From Candidatus Accumulibacter cognatus (GTDB taxonomy: Bacteria; Pseudomonadota; Gammaproteobacteria; Burkholderiales; Rhodocyclaceae): a stretch of 64,000 nt of DNA. The stretch lies in contig CP058708.1 of assembly GCA_013414765.1 (NCBI GenBank), positions 1,111,553 through 1,175,552 on the forward strand, read 5' to 3'. Position 1 is the first letter of the stretch, and each line of letters opens with the position of its first letter. This document shows positions 53,618 through 63,821 of this stretch, piece by piece. The position numbers were made by a program, and so were the translations under genes. Under the pieces are notes generated by a model. The model was given only the letters and a program-made list of their open reading frames with translations, did not search any database and was not told the origin of the DNA.

Positions 53618-54913
53618 ATGTTGATTGAGTTTAGTGTCACAAATTTCCGCTCGATCCGGACCCAGCAAAAGCTAAGCATGGTGGCGAGCCCGGACGTCGC
53701 GCATCTTCAGCGCAACGTTAGCCCGGGGCAGACCAAAGAGCTGCGCCTGCTGCGATCGGCGGTCATCTATGGCGCCAATGCGGTAGGCAAGAGCAACGTT
53801 CTTCGAGCCGTGGAAACCTTCCGGCAAATGGTGCAGAACTCCGCTACGGGTTTCCAGGAAGGCCAAGCCATCCCCGTGACTCCGTTTCTCTTTGCACAGG
53901 CGTCATGTGCTGAGCCTTCGGAATTCGAGATCATCTTCACCACCGATGAGGGTGTCCGCTATCACTACGGCTGGGCGGCAAGTTCGGGGCGCGTATTCAA
54001 GGAATGGCTGGTGGCTTATCCGCATGGCCGCGCGCAGAGGTGGTTTGAACGGGAATACGACGCGGAAAGCAAGACACAAAGGTGGTGGTTCGGTCCCAAC
54101 TTCAGTGCCGAACGGGCGGAGCGCAAGGTCTGGCAGGAGTTCACCCGGGACAACGCTTTGTTTCTATCGACGGCCATTCAACTGAACAATGTTCAACTCC
54201 GGCCGATTTTCAACTGGATTACCCAGAAACTGATCGTGTTGGTTCCCGGCGTCGACATGAACCCATTTCTGAGTCTGAACCTCCTGCGGGACGCGGGTGA
54301 GCACGAACAGATCATGCGTTTTATGCGCGCGGCGGATATCGGCATTGATCGTTTGGAACTGCTGGAAGAAGACCATCCCTCGCCCCCTGCGGGCAAGCTC
54401 CCTCCGGGCGCCGTACGGGTTCACCTGGAGCTTGGTCTGCCATTGGGTTCTCTTCCGCAAGCGCAGAAGCACTTGCGCATCCTGGCGTGGCACAAGCGGG
54501 TGGATTCCAGCGAAGAAGTGGCGCTCGACATCGGCGACGAATCCGACGGCACGCAAAAACTGTTTGAATTCTCGGGCGGCTGGCTGCGGGCACTTGAATG
54601 GGGAGCAACGCTACTCGTCGACGAGTTGGACCGCAGCCTGCATCCTCACATGACGCGCTTCCTCGTGGGGCTCTTCCATAGCCGCAAGAACGAAAAGAAC
54701 GCGCAACTGGTTTTCACGACGCATGACACGACTTTGCTGGACACTGAACTTCTACGGCGCGACCAGATTTGGTTCGTGGAGAAAGACAAGCAGGGTTCCT
54801 CATCCCTCTATTCGCTGCTGGAATACTCGCCCAGGAAGGATGAAGCCCTGGAACGTGGCTATCTCAAAGGCCGCTACGGAGCGATTCCGTTCATCGGCAG
54901 CTACGGGGATTGA
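53618..54913 (+). CDS. rloA: RloA-like ABC-family ATPase
   Basis: 431 residues from ATG 53618 (MLIEFSVTNFRSIRTQQ), the usual start of such proteins; a TTG at 53582 would add 12 residues. It has an SMC/Rad50-like split ABC ATPase fold: Walker A IYGANAVGKSNVLRA (about 50-64), signature region FEFSGGWLRALEWG, Walker B TLLVDELDRSLHP (about 331) and the His switch FTTHDTTLLD. Paired with RloB 3 bases downstream. RloA/RloB were named from ORFs linked to restriction loci. It probably senses phage or DNA state and licenses the RloB nuclease. Confidence 0.84.
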   Translation: MLIEFSVTNFRSIRTQQKLSMVASPDVAHLQRNVSPGQTKELRLLRSAVIYGANAVGKSNVLRAVETFRQMVQNSATGFQEGQAIPVTPFLFAQASCAEPSEFEIIFTTDEGVRYHYGWAASSGRVFKEWLVAYPHGRAQRWFEREYDAESKTQRWWFGPNFSAERAERKVWQEFTRDNALFLSTAIQLNNVQLRPIFNWITQKLIVLVPGVDMNPFLSLNLLRDAGEHEQIMRFMRAADIGIDRLELLEEDHPSPPAGKLPPGAVRVHLELGLPLGSLPQAQKHLRILAWHKRVDSSEEVALDIGDESDGTQKLFEFSGGWLRALEWGATLLVDELDRSLHPHMTRFLVGLFHSRKNEKNAQLVFTTHDTTLLDTELLRRDQIWFVEKDKQGSSSLYSLLEYSPRKDEALERGYLKGRYGAIPFIGSYGD

Positions 54914-54916
54914 CAC

Positions 54917-55570
54917 ATGGTGCGCCGTATGTCGATTTCGAAGCTGCGGGACTGTGCATCTTTCCGTCGTACGGCAGGACAGAAGCCACCTCGCTCCATC
55001 ACCCTCATCGTGTGCGAGGGCGAAACCGAACAGGAGTATTTCGAGGCCGCGCGTATCAAGTACGGGCTGACGACGGCGGAAATCGTTCTTGCCGAGAATA
55101 CGAAAGGCGCGGCGCCGATCAGCGTGGTTGCCTGTGCCGAGGCGAAGTGTGCGGAGCGCGGCGGCTATGATCGGATTTTTTGCGTCTTCGACCGTAACGG
55201 CCACGAAAGCTTTGACCGGGCGCGGACACGGATCGCAACGCTGGCCGGGCGCAAGAACAAGCCGCTCCCCGTTCTGGAAGCGATTTCGATCCCCTGCTTC
55301 GAATTCTGGGTGCTCCTGCACCACGAAAGAACGGACGCTCCGTTCAACCGTTGCGCGGACGTCATCGAACGGCTTCGCGAGCGCATGCCCGGCTACGAAA
55401 AAGCGAATGCCGCAATCGCCCGGCAACTCATGTCGAGGCTGCAAGACGCCCTCGAAAACGCCGCCTGGGTCGAGAATCGGGCAGAGCACACCGGGCACAA
55501 CCCGTACACCTCGGTTCACCACGTGCTCCGGCATTTCGCGCAAGTGGCCGAACAGCAGGACATCACGTGA
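54917..55570 (+). CDS. rloB: RloB-like TOPRIM-fold protein
   Basis: 217 residues. TOPRIM-like acidic motifs: Glu in [17 protein letters not shown] (about 31-47) and Asp in [13 protein letters not shown] (about 88-100); [17 protein letters not shown] is the RloB family hallmark, also seen in AbiLii. Likely a metal-dependent nuclease controlled by the ATPase upstream. Its stop overlaps a GTG (55567) in GTGA form that begins the truncated methylase copy, which shows that it was once directly coupled to a methylase gene. Confidence 0.84.
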   Translation: MVRRMSISKLRDCASFRRTAGQKPPRSITLIVCEGETEQEYFEAARIKYGLTTAEIVLAENTKGAAPISVVACAEAKCAERGGYDRIFCVFDRNGHESFDRARTRIATLAGRKNKPLPVLEAISIPCFEFWVLLHHERTDAPFNRCADVIERLRERMPGYEKANAAIARQLMSRLQDALENAAWVENRAEHTGHNPYTSVHHVLRHFAQVAEQQDIT

Positions 55571-55745
55571 TCCACAAGAAGAAACTCATCGAAGTCGCGC
55601 TGCCGCTGAAGCGATCAACGTCGCCAGCGCGCGTGAGAAGTCCATCCGCCACGGCCACCCGAGCACGCTGCACCTGTGGTGGGCGCGGCGACCGCTGGCG
55701 GCGGCGCGGGCGGTGATCTTCGCGCAGATGTTTGATGACCCGCCA
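55567..55745 (+). pseudogene. 5' remnant of a DUF1156 methylase gene, frameshifted
   Basis: Positions 55582-55742 align end to end with 57603-57764, the start of the intact methylase, with one missing base (CTGAAGCG against CTGGAGGCG) and roughly 14 mismatches in 161 positions. The reading [14 protein letters not shown] breaks at the deletion and continues in another frame as [20 protein letters not shown]. Similarity stops abruptly after codon 59. Most mismatches are synonymous, including a Ser TCG against AGC switch, so both copies evolved as working genes before this one broke. It is the scar of a recombination that replaced the rest of the gene. Confidence 0.9.
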
Positions 55746-55840
55746 CGCTGACGAAGAACTCTCAACGCTGTCGAGACAAACTCAGCAACGATCATCCGGT
55801 TATCACAACCATCATCTTCACTTTCAGGAAGGGTTCTAAA

Positions 55841-56962
55841 ATGACCCAATTCATAAGGCGGCTTGAAATCAGAGGCTTCCGAGCCCTGTCCGCATTCGAT
55901 ACTGACGCCTTGGGCAAGGTCAATCTCATCACAGGAAAGAATAATGCCGGAAAGTCCTCGCTATTGGAGGCCATCCGGATTCTGGTCACTGGCGGTGCGG
56001 TCAAGACGCTAGTTGACATCCTTGATTACCGAGAAGAACTCGGATCGAGCAACGATGCTGAGCGGGCTTGGTTGCCGACGGATTTGGCACCGTTCTGCAA
56101 TCTGTTTTCTGGCTTTCCCGATCTGGCGTCGAGCCAGCACGGTTTTTCCATTTCGGCAGAAGGTGCGCTGCCTGAGTCGCTTTCGCGAATTTCCGCACAA
56201 TTCTCCTGGTTTGTCCGGCGAACCGACCCGGATCGGCAAGTGTTCTCGTACGAGCGTGTGGCCCCTGATCTGTTCGGCGATGTTGATGCATTTCCGGCGC
56301 TGGCGTTGGACATTGCGGGCCGTCCGCGAATCGTGCCGCTGGATCGACTTCTGCGGCGATTTCTTAGGCGACCAGAAGCTGACGCGACACCATTTGCCTG
56401 TGTTTACCTTGACCCATTCAGTTCCCGCTCGACCAGCCAGATGGCCGCACTGTGGGACGCCATCGCCCTGACCGATGTGGAGTCCGAAGTCGTCAAGGCA
56501 TTGCAGATCATCTCGACAGACATACAGGCCGTATCGGTGGTCGGCAGCGACGAGCGTGGCTCACGTGCGCGCACAGCCATCGCCCGCAGCACAGCCCATT
56601 CATCGCCTGTTCCCCTACGTTCTTTTGGCGATGGCGTCAATCGCCTGTTCGGCATCATTCTGTCTCTCTGCAACGCCCGAAATGGTGTGCTACTTGTCGA
56701 CGAGATCGAAAATGGTCTGCACTATTCCGTGCAGACCGAAATCTGGCGCACCATTTTCCGTCTAGCCAGTACGTTGAACGTGCAGGTGTTTGCCACCTCG
56801 CACAGCTGGGATTGCGTTCGAGCCTTCCAGCAGGCGGCGAGCGAAAGCCCACAGGATGGTGCTCTGGTCCGATTGACGCGGCGTGAAAACAGGGTCATTG
56901 CTACCCAGTTTACGGAACAAGAACTGACGCTCGTCACGCGTGACCAGATCGAGGTGCGCTAA
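55841..56962 (+). CDS. AAA15/OLD-like ABC-family ATPase
   Basis: 373 residues, with AGGAAGG 8 bases before ATG 55841. RLEIRGFRALSAF at the start, Walker A ITGKNNAGKSSLLEAIR (about 30-46), signature SFGDGVNRLFGIIL, Walker B GVLLVDEIENGLHY (about 283-296) and His switch FATSHSWDCV. It belongs with the ATPases of OLD, Gabija and PARIS-like systems and is not a duplicate of the RloA-like protein, as the middle domains differ. Stop and next start overlap as TAATG, so it pairs with the DUF3226 protein. Confidence 0.84.
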   Translation: MTQFIRRLEIRGFRALSAFDTDALGKVNLITGKNNAGKSSLLEAIRILVTGGAVKTLVDILDYREELGSSNDAERAWLPTDLAPFCNLFSGFPDLASSQHGFSISAEGALPESLSRISAQFSWFVRRTDPDRQVFSYERVAPDLFGDVDAFPALALDIAGRPRIVPLDRLLRRFLRRPEADATPFACVYLDPFSSRSTSQMAALWDAIALTDVESEVVKALQIISTDIQAVSVVGSDERGSRARTAIARSTAHSSPVPLRSFGDGVNRLFGIILSLCNARNGVLLVDEIENGLHYSVQTEIWRTIFRLASTLNVQVFATSHSWDCVRAFQQAASESPQDGALVRLTRRENRVIATQFTEQELTLVTRDQIEVR

Positions 56963-57591
56963 TGACTGGCAAACGCGTACTGATGGTCGAGGGGCCGGAT
57001 GATGAACATGTCGTCAAGAATCTTTGTGGTGCAAGAAATCTCGGCAAGATCGACCATGTCCATCCTTACGGCGGGAAAGACCCGCTGATCGAAGGCATAG
57101 CCGCCCGCCTCAAGGAAAGCGACCTCGTTGCGCTCGGTATCCTGCTCGATGCCGACACCGACCTTCAAGCCCGCTGGCAAGCCGTGGCTCACCGTCTGCA
57201 ACAAGCGGGCTATGGCCATCTTCCGGCTGCCCCGACACGCGATGGCTTGGTCATCGAAGCACCGGAAAACACCTTGCTCCCTCGCGTCGGCATCTGGCTG
57301 ATGCCCGACAATCAGATACCCGGCATCCTCGAAGACTTTCTGAGTTTTCTTGTGCCAGCGGGCGACCCACTGTTTGCCCACGTCGAACAATCAGTCGATA
57401 GGATTCCAGACGGCCAGCGCCGATTCGACGACTTGAAGAAACCCAAAGCGAAGATTCACACGTGGCTGGCTTGGCAGGATGAGCCCGGCAAACCCTTGGG
57501 TCAGGCCATCAGCGCACGGTATCTCGACCCCGATCTTCCCGCTGCCGACGTCTTTGCGGATTGGCTTGACAGGACATTCTTTGCCCCATGA
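56962..57591 (+). CDS. DUF3226 TOPRIM-like protein
   Basis: 209 residues. TOPRIM pattern: Glu in [15 protein letters not shown] (about 6-20) and DxD in [15 protein letters not shown] (about 57-71). The remainder ([40 protein letters not shown]) fits the DUF3226 family, usually next to an AAA ATPase. Together with the upstream gene it resembles a split OLD-family nuclease. Its stop overlaps the start of the intact methylase as ATGA, exactly the kind of coupling that rloB shows with the broken copy. Confidence 0.82.
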   Translation: MTGKRVLMVEGPDDEHVVKNLCGARNLGKIDHVHPYGGKDPLIEGIAARLKESDLVALGILLDADTDLQARWQAVAHRLQQAGYGHLPAAPTRDGLVIEAPENTLLPRVGIWLMPDNQIPGILEDFLSFLVPAGDPLFAHVEQSVDRIPDGQRRFDDLKKPKAKIHTWLAWQDEPGKPLGQAISARYLDPDLPAADVFADWLDRTFFAP

Positions 57592-60476
57592 CAACCAAAA
57601 TGAAACTCATCGAAGTCGCGCTGCCGCTGGAGGCGATCAACATCGCCAGCGCGCGCGAGAAATCCATTCGCCACGGACACCCTTCGACGCTGCATCTGTG
57701 GTGGGCGCGGCGGCCGCTGGCGGCGGCGCGGGCGGTGATCTTCGCGCAGATGGTCGATGACCCGTCGGCGCATCCGGACATCTTCCCCACCGAGAAGAAA
57801 CAGGAGAAGGAACGGCAGCGGCTGTTCCGCATCATCGAGGAACTGATCAAGTGGGAGAACACGACCAACGAGACCGTGCTGCAGCAGGCGCGCGACGAAA
57901 TTTGGCAGAGCTGGCGCTACACCTGCGCCGAGAATGCCGACCATCCACGGGCGAAGGAACTCTTCGACCGCTACAAGCTGCCGGCTTTTCATGACCCCTT
58001 CGCCGGCGGCGGAGCGCTGCCGCTCGAAGCGCAGCGGCTGGGGCTGGAGAGCTACGCCAGCGACCTGAACCCGGTGGCGGTGCTGATCAACAAGGCGATG
58101 ATCGAGATACCGCCGAAGTTTGCCGGCAAGCCGCCGGTCAATCCGGAATCGCGCCGCAAGCTGGACGCATCGGGATCGTGGCGGGGAGCGACCGGCCTGG
58201 CCGAGGACGTGCGCCATTACGGCCAGTGGATGCGCGACGAGGCCGAGACGCGCATCGGCCATCTCTACCCGAAGATCGAAGTCACCGCCGACATGGCGAA
58301 AGATCGACCCGACCTGAGCCATTATACGGGCAGGAAACTCACGGTGATCGCCTGGCTGTGGGCGCGCACGGTCAAGAGCCCCAACCCGGCCTTCGCCCAT
58401 GTCGATGTGCCGCTGGCCTCGACCTTCATGCTCTCGACCAAGGCTGGGAAGGAAGCCTATATCGAGCCGGTGATCGAGGACGGCGGCTATCACTTCACGG
58501 TGAAGGTGGGCAAGCCGAAGGATGCGGCAGCGGCGAAGAACGGCACCAAGCTGGCGCGGGGCGCGAACTTCAGGTGCCTGATGTCGGGCGCGCCGATGGC
58601 CGGCGACTACATCAAGAGCGAAGGCAAAGCCGGGCGTATGGGGGCGCGGCTGATGGCCATTGTGGCCGAGGGTGAGCGTGGCCGAGTGTATCTCGCGCCG
58701 ACGCCGGAGATGGAAGCCATTGCCCTGACCGCGCAACCCAAATGGAAGCCGGAAACGCCATTGCCAGCGGACATGCGCTCGCACTGGACGCCACCCTACG
58801 GCCTGACGACCTACGGGGACCTATTCACCCCCCGCCAACTCGTCGCGCTGACGACCTTTTCCGATCTGGTGCAGGAAGCGCGCGAGCGGGTGAAACGCGA
58901 TGCCATCGCTGCTGGCCTGCCCGACGACGGGAAAGCCCTGGATAAAGTCGGCACTGGAGCCACGGCGTATGCGGATGCGGTGGGGGTGTACCTGGGCTTT
59001 GGAGTCAGTAAGTCAGCCGATTATTGGTCGAGTATTTGCACTTGGAGATCTGACCCAAAAAACTTGGGCGTTGGGCATGTGTTCTCGCGCCAAGCTGTCC
59101 CCATGGCATGGGACTATGCGGAAGGGAATCCATTTTCGGCATCTTCTGGAAATTACCTTGTGTCCCTTGACTGGATAGTACGAGTCATCAACTACCTACC
59201 TAGCGTTGCGAGAGGGTTTGTCCAGCAAGCGGATGCCCAAAATCAGTCTATTGGCGATAGTAAAGTTGTCTCTACAGACCCTCCGTACTACGACAACATC
59301 GGCTACGCTGACCTGTCGGACTTTTTCTACGTCTGGCTGCGTCGCGCGCTAAAGCCCGTTTTCCCCGAGCTTTTTGCCATACTGGCCGTACCCAAAGCCG
59401 AGGAACTGGTGGCCACGCCCTACCGCCACGGCAGTAAGGCAAAGGCCGAGACCTTCTTCCTGTACGGGATGACGCAGGCGATGCATCGCCTTGCGGAACA
59501 GACGCATCCGGCCTTTCCCGTAACCATCTACTATGCCTTCAAGCAGGCGGAGAGTAACGGCGCGGACGGCACAACCAATACCGGCTGGGACACCTTCCTG
59601 GCTGCCGTCATCGAGGCCGGTTTCGCCATCAGCGGCACTTGGCCAATGCGCACCGAACTGAGCAACCGTATGATCGGCTCGGGGACCAACGCCCTCGCTT
59701 CCAGCATCGTCCTCGTCTGCCGCCAGCGACCCGCCAACGCACCCACCGCCACCCGCCGCGATTTCGTGACCTCCCTCAAGGCCGAACTCCCTCAGGCGCT
59801 GGCACGCCTGCAAGCCGGCAACATCGCCCCTGTGGATTTGGCGCAGGCGGCGATCGGCCCCGGCATGGCCGTCTATACGCGCTACGCGAAGGTGCTCGAC
59901 GCCGAAGGCAAGTCGCTGCCGGTGCGCGCCGCACTGGCGTTGATTAACCAGACCCTCGACGAAGCGCTGGCCGAGCAGGAAAGCGACTTCGATGCCGACA
60001 GCCGCTGGGCGCTCACCTGGTTCGACCAGATAGGCTTCAACGAAGGCGATTTCGGGGTTGCTAATGTACTGGCACAGGCCAAGAACACAGGCATGGCTGG
60101 GCTTGTCGGGGCCGGCATGGTCGTCGCGGGTAAAGGCAAGGTGCGCCTCCTCAAACCGGACGAGCTGCCGGCCAACTGGGACCCGCTGACCGACAAGCGG
60201 CTCACGCACTGGGAGATCGTGCACCAGCTCATTCGCGCACTGGCATCCGGCGGTGAGAGCGCCGCCGCCGGGCTGGTCGCCAAGCTCGGCAGCAAGGCCG
60301 AAACCGCCCGCGAACTCTGTTACCGCCTCTACACCCTGTGCGAACGCAAGAAGCGCGCCGTCGAGGCCATGGCCTACAACGGTCTCGTGCAGAGCTGGCC
60401 GGAAATCACCCGGTTGGCGCGCGAAGCGAAGAGCACGATGCCGCAAGGCACCCCCGACATGTTCGATCAGGAATAA
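57588..60476 (+). CDS. DUF1156 adenine-specific DNA methylase (Hma-like methylase)
   Basis: 962 residues. The N-terminal DUF1156 domain reads [20 protein letters not shown] and [20 protein letters not shown]. The SAM-binding motif I is [20 protein letters not shown] (about 134-153) and the catalytic motif IV is [19 protein letters not shown] (about 562-580), the order of beta-type N6-adenine methylases; a target-recognition region should lie between or after them. The segment 58990-59290, just before motif IV, has about 50% GC against about 65% around it, which suggests a recombined patch. In such loci the methylase probably marks self DNA. Confidence 0.87.
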   Translation: MTTKMKLIEVALPLEAINIASAREKSIRHGHPSTLHLWWARRPLAAARAVIFAQMVDDPSAHPDIFPTEKKQEKERQRLFRIIEELIKWENTTNETVLQQARDEIWQSWRYTCAENADHPRAKELFDRYKLPAFHDPFAGGGALPLEAQRLGLESYASDLNPVAVLINKAMIEIPPKFAGKPPVNPESRRKLDASGSWRGATGLAEDVRHYGQWMRDEAETRIGHLYPKIEVTADMAKDRPDLSHYTGRKLTVIAWLWARTVKSPNPAFAHVDVPLASTFMLSTKAGKEAYIEPVIEDGGYHFTVKVGKPKDAAAAKNGTKLARGANFRCLMSGAPMAGDYIKSEGKAGRMGARLMAIVAEGERGRVYLAPTPEMEAIALTAQPKWKPETPLPADMRSHWTPPYGLTTYGDLFTPRQLVALTTFSDLVQEARERVKRDAIAAGLPDDGKALDKVGTGATAYADAVGVYLGFGVSKSADYWSSICTWRSDPKNLGVGHVFSRQAVPMAWDYAEGNPFSASSGNYLVSLDWIVRVINYLPSVARGFVQQADAQNQSIGDSKVVSTDPPYYDNIGYADLSDFFYVWLRRALKPVFPELFAILAVPKAEELVATPYRHGSKAKAETFFLYGMTQAMHRLAEQTHPAFPVTIYYAFKQAESNGADGTTNTGWDTFLAAVIEAGFAISGTWPMRTELSNRMIGSGTNALASSIVLVCRQRPANAPTATRRDFVTSLKAELPQALARLQAGNIAPVDLAQAAIGPGMAVYTRYAKVLDAEGKSLPVRAALALINQTLDEALAEQESDFDADSRWALTWFDQIGFNEGDFGVANVLAQAKNTGMAGLVGAGMVVAGKGKVRLLKPDELPANWDPLTDKRLTHWEIVHQLIRALASGGESAAAGLVAKLGSKAETARELCYRLYTLCERKKRAVEAMAYNGLVQSWPEITRLAREAKSTMPQGTPDMFDQE
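58990..59290 (+). other. Low-GC patch inside the DUF1156 methylase gene
   Basis: By my count 59041-59280 is about 50% G+C (120 of 240 bases), while a sample upstream (58861-58920) is 68%. Codons such as AGT, TTG, TCT, GTA and AAA become common only here. The frame stays open and codes for [17 protein letters not shown] through [15 protein letters not shown]. It is likely an imported segment in an otherwise GC-rich gene. Confidence 0.65.
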
Positions 60477-60482
60477 GCAGCC

Positions 60483-63400
60483 ATGGCGATTACCAACCAC
60501 GAGCGCGTCGGCAAAGCGCTGGAGCTTCTGAAAAGCGGCCTGCTGCCGTTCATCGAGCGGGAACTGAAAGCGAAGTATGGCAACGGCTGGGCTTTCGAAG
60601 TGAAGGACATCCTCTCCGATACCCGCCTTGCCGCCGGCAAGGGCGAATCCCTCCAGGACGTCGCCGCCTCGCTGGTGGTCATGGACCGCAAATGGGCCGA
60701 GGTGTTTCGTCAGATTCTCGGCAAGAGCGAACGCAGCCTGGTCAATGAACTGCTGGGCGTGCGCAACGCCTGGGCGCATCAGGAACCCTTCTCGAGCGAC
60801 GACGCCTACCGTGCCCTCGATTCCGCCGGTCGCCTGCTGTCCGCCGTTTCGGCCGCGCAAGCGGACGACGTGGACAAGATGAAGATGGAGCTGCTGCGCG
60901 TCCGCTTCGACGAGCAGGCGCGCAGTGAAAAGCGGAAATCGGCCAGCACGGCCGTCGAAAGCGGCGTCGCCGGCAACCTCAAGCCCTGGCGCGAAGTGGT
61001 GATGCCGCATTCAGACGTGGCCAGCGGCCGTTACCAGCAGGCCGAATTCGCCGCCGATCTGTGGCAGGTGCATCTGGGCGAGGGGACCGACGAATACCGG
61101 GACCCGGTGGAGTTCTTCCGCCGCACCTACCTGACCGAAAGCCTGAAAGGAATGCTGGTCGGCGCAGTGCAGCGCCTCACCACCGGCGGCGGTGACCCGG
61201 TCGTGCAGCTGCAGACCAACTTCGGTGGCGGCAAGACCCACTCGATGCTGGCGCTCTACCACCTGTTCTCGGGCATCGCGCCGACCGAACTGGCCGGCAT
61301 CGACGAGGTGATGTCCGCCGCGGGCGCCAGCAGGATTCCGCCCGTCCGGCGCGTGGTGCTGGTGGGCAACAAGATTTCGCCGGGCAACCCGTCGACCAAG
61401 CCCGATGGCACGGTCGTGCGCACGCTGTGGGGCGAACTGGCCTGGCAGCTTGGCGGCAAGACGGCGTTCGCGCGGCTGGCCGCCGACGATGAACAGGCAA
61501 CCAGCCCCGGTGACGTGCTGCGCGAGCTGTTCAACGACTACGGCCCGTGCGTGATCCTGGTCGACGAGTGGGTGGCCTATGCGCGGCAGCTCCACGACCA
61601 GAGCGACCTGCCGGCCGGGGGCTTCGAGACGCAATTCACTTTCGCGCAGCTACTGACCGAATCGGCCAAACTGGCGAAGAACTGCCTGCTGGTGATCAGC
61701 TTGCCGGCGTCGGATACCTCCAGTTCGCCACACACGCAGGCCAACGACGTGGAAGTCGGCGGCACGCGCGGCCGCGAGGCGCTCGACCGGCTGCGCAACG
61801 TCGTCGGGCGTGTCGAAGCCTCCTGGCGCCCGGCCAGCGCCGAAGAGGGTTTCGAGATCGTTCGCCGGCGGCTGTTCCAGCCGCTTGCCGACCCAACGCA
61901 ATTCAAGGACCGGGACGTGGTGGCGCGCGCCTTCGCCGATTTCTATCGCACGCAGCAGGCGGAGTTTCCGCCCGAGTGCCGCGAAAACGACTACGAGAAA
62001 CGCATCCGGGCGGCGTACCCGATACACCCGGAAGTCTTCGACCGGCTGTATACCGACTGGTCGACGCTGGTCAAATTCCAGCGCACGCGTGGCGTGCTGC
62101 GGCTGATGGCAGCGGTGATCCACAGTCTGTGGGAGAAGGGCGACCGCAACCCGCTGATCCTGCCCGGCAACGTGGCGATCGACGACGCGCGCGTGCAGTC
62201 CGAGCTGACGCGTTACCTCTCCGACAACTGGGTGCCGGTGATCGAGAAGGATGTCGACGGGCCGAACTCGCTGCCGTTGAAGCTCGACCGGGACTTGCCC
62301 AATCTGGGCCGTGTCTCGGCGTGCCGGCGGATGGCGCGCGCGATCTACATGGGCTCGGCGCCGACCACCGCTGCCGCGCACAAGGGGATCGAGGATCGGC
62401 GTGTGAAGCTCGGCTGCGCGATGCCGGGCGAATCGCCGGCGGTGTTCGGCGACGCCCTGCGCCGCCTGGCCGGCGCGGGAACCTACCTCTACCAGGACGG
62501 ACCGCATTACTGGTATTCGACGCAGCCAACGGTCACCAAACTGGCCGAAGACCGCGCCGAGCAGTTCAAACGCAATCCGGACAAGGTCGCGCAGGAGATC
62601 GAACAACGCCTGCGCAAGGATCTGGAGCGCAAGGGCGACTTCGCGCGCATTCACCCGATGCCGGCAACCGGCGCCGACATTCCCGATGATCTGGATGCGC
62701 GGCTGGTCGTGCTGGGCGTCAATCACCCGTACAGCAAGGAAGGCAACAGCGCCGGCGAAGTGGCCGCGCGGGCCATTCTTGAATCTCGCGGCAATGCGCC
62801 CCGCCTGTACCGGAATACGCTGGTCTTCCTGGCGGCGGACAAGACCCGCTTGCAGGACCTGGACGAAGCGGCACGCAAATACCTGGCGTGGGAGTCGATC
62901 CTCGCCGAGAAGGGGCAGCTCAATCTGACTCCCTATCAGGTCACCCAGGCCGAGACGCAAAGAGCCGCCGCCGATGGCACGGTCACCGCCAGGCTGCCGG
63001 AGACCTATCAATGGCTGCTGGTGCCGGTGCAGGCGACACCGCAAGCGCCGATCACCTGGGAAGCACAGCGGCTATCCGGGACGGACGCGCTGGCCGTGCG
63101 CGTCAGCAGGAAACTGCGCAGTGACGAGTTGTATCTGACCACCTTTGCCTCAACACGCTTGCGCATGGAACTGGAGCGCGTGCCGCTCTGGCGCGGCGAT
63201 CACGTGGCGGTGAGACAACTGATCGAGGATTTCGCGCGCTACCTCTACCTGCCCCGGCTCAAGGATTCGAGCGTTCTGCTGCACGCGATCAGTGACGGCG
63301 TGAATCTGCTGACGTGGACACAGGACGGCTTTGCCTTCGCCGACAGTTTCGACGAGGCGGCGGGTCGCTACCAGGGCTTGCGCGCGGGGCAGATGCTGAC

Positions 63401-63821
63401 CCTGATCGATGCTCACGCGCCGGGCCTGCTGATAAAGCCCGAGGTGGCCGTCCGGCAGCTCGATGCCGAGCGCGCGGACCTGGGTTCGAGGCGTGCCCCG
63501 GCAGCGCCGACCTGGGGCGGTCCCGGAACGATTTCTGGCCCACAGGCCGGGGAACCGGGAAGCGAAGTTCAGCCTGTCGCCGCCAGACCGAAGCGTTTCC
63601 ACGGCACGGCCGTCCTCGATGCCACTCGCGTTGGCCGCGACGCCAGCCGTATCGCGGATGAAGTGATTTCGCATCTGGTTGGTCTCGTTGGAACCCGAGT
63701 GACGGTAACCATCGAGGTGGAGGCGGAGATACCGGGTGGGGCGCCGGATCATGTCGTGCGCACCGTCACCGAGAACAGCCGGACGCTGAAATTTGCCAGC
63801 CAAGGGTTTGAGAATGAATAA
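60483..63821 (+). CDS. DUF499 ATPase (Hma-like ATPase)
   Basis: 1,112 residues. The N-terminus (NHERVGKALELLKSGLLPFI, SLVNELLGVRNAWAHQEPFS) is a Swt1/HEPN-like domain common in large defence ATPases. The P-loop is QTNFGGGKTHSMLALYHLFS (about 242-261) and Walker B is PCVILVDEWVAYARQL (about 354-369); together they define DUF499. The C-terminus has a short conserved-looking domain (DASRIADEVISHLVGLVGTR) resembling a small ssDNA-binding-like module. It starts 7 bases after the methylase and is the third core component of the helicase-methylase-ATPase set. Confidence 0.86.
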   Translation: MAITNHERVGKALELLKSGLLPFIERELKAKYGNGWAFEVKDILSDTRLAAGKGESLQDVAASLVVMDRKWAEVFRQILGKSERSLVNELLGVRNAWAHQEPFSSDDAYRALDSAGRLLSAVSAAQADDVDKMKMELLRVRFDEQARSEKRKSASTAVESGVAGNLKPWREVVMPHSDVASGRYQQAEFAADLWQVHLGEGTDEYRDPVEFFRRTYLTESLKGMLVGAVQRLTTGGGDPVVQLQTNFGGGKTHSMLALYHLFSGIAPTELAGIDEVMSAAGASRIPPVRRVVLVGNKISPGNPSTKPDGTVVRTLWGELAWQLGGKTAFARLAADDEQATSPGDVLRELFNDYGPCVILVDEWVAYARQLHDQSDLPAGGFETQFTFAQLLTESAKLAKNCLLVISLPASDTSSSPHTQANDVEVGGTRGREALDRLRNVVGRVEASWRPASAEEGFEIVRRRLFQPLADPTQFKDRDVVARAFADFYRTQQAEFPPECRENDYEKRIRAAYPIHPEVFDRLYTDWSTLVKFQRTRGVLRLMAAVIHSLWEKGDRNPLILPGNVAIDDARVQSELTRYLSDNWVPVIEKDVDGPNSLPLKLDRDLPNLGRVSACRRMARAIYMGSAPTTAAAHKGIEDRRVKLGCAMPGESPAVFGDALRRLAGAGTYLYQDGPHYWYSTQPTVTKLAEDRAEQFKRNPDKVAQEIEQRLRKDLERKGDFARIHPMPATGADIPDDLDARLVVLGVNHPYSKEGNSAGEVAARAILESRGNAPRLYRNTLVFLAADKTRLQDLDEAARKYLAWESILAEKGQLNLTPYQVTQAETQRAAADGTVTARLPETYQWLLVPVQATPQAPITWEAQRLSGTDALAVRVSRKLRSDELYLTTFASTRLRMELERVPLWRGDHVAVRQLIEDFARYLYLPRLKDSSVLLHAISDGVNLLTWTQDGFAFADSFDEAAGRYQGLRAGQMLTLIDAHAPGLLIKPEVAVRQLDAERADLGSRRAPAAPTWGGPGTISGPQAGEPGSEVQPVAARPKRFHGTAVLDATRVGRDASRIADEVISHLVGLVGTRVTVTIEVEAEIPGGAPDHVVRTVTENSRTLKFASQGFENE

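Noticed and set aside
55089-55751. A 220-codon frame overlapping rloB that ends in methylase-like residues
   Set aside because: Its first two thirds are the wrong frame of rloB; only the last part matches the methylase, because of the frameshifted remnant.
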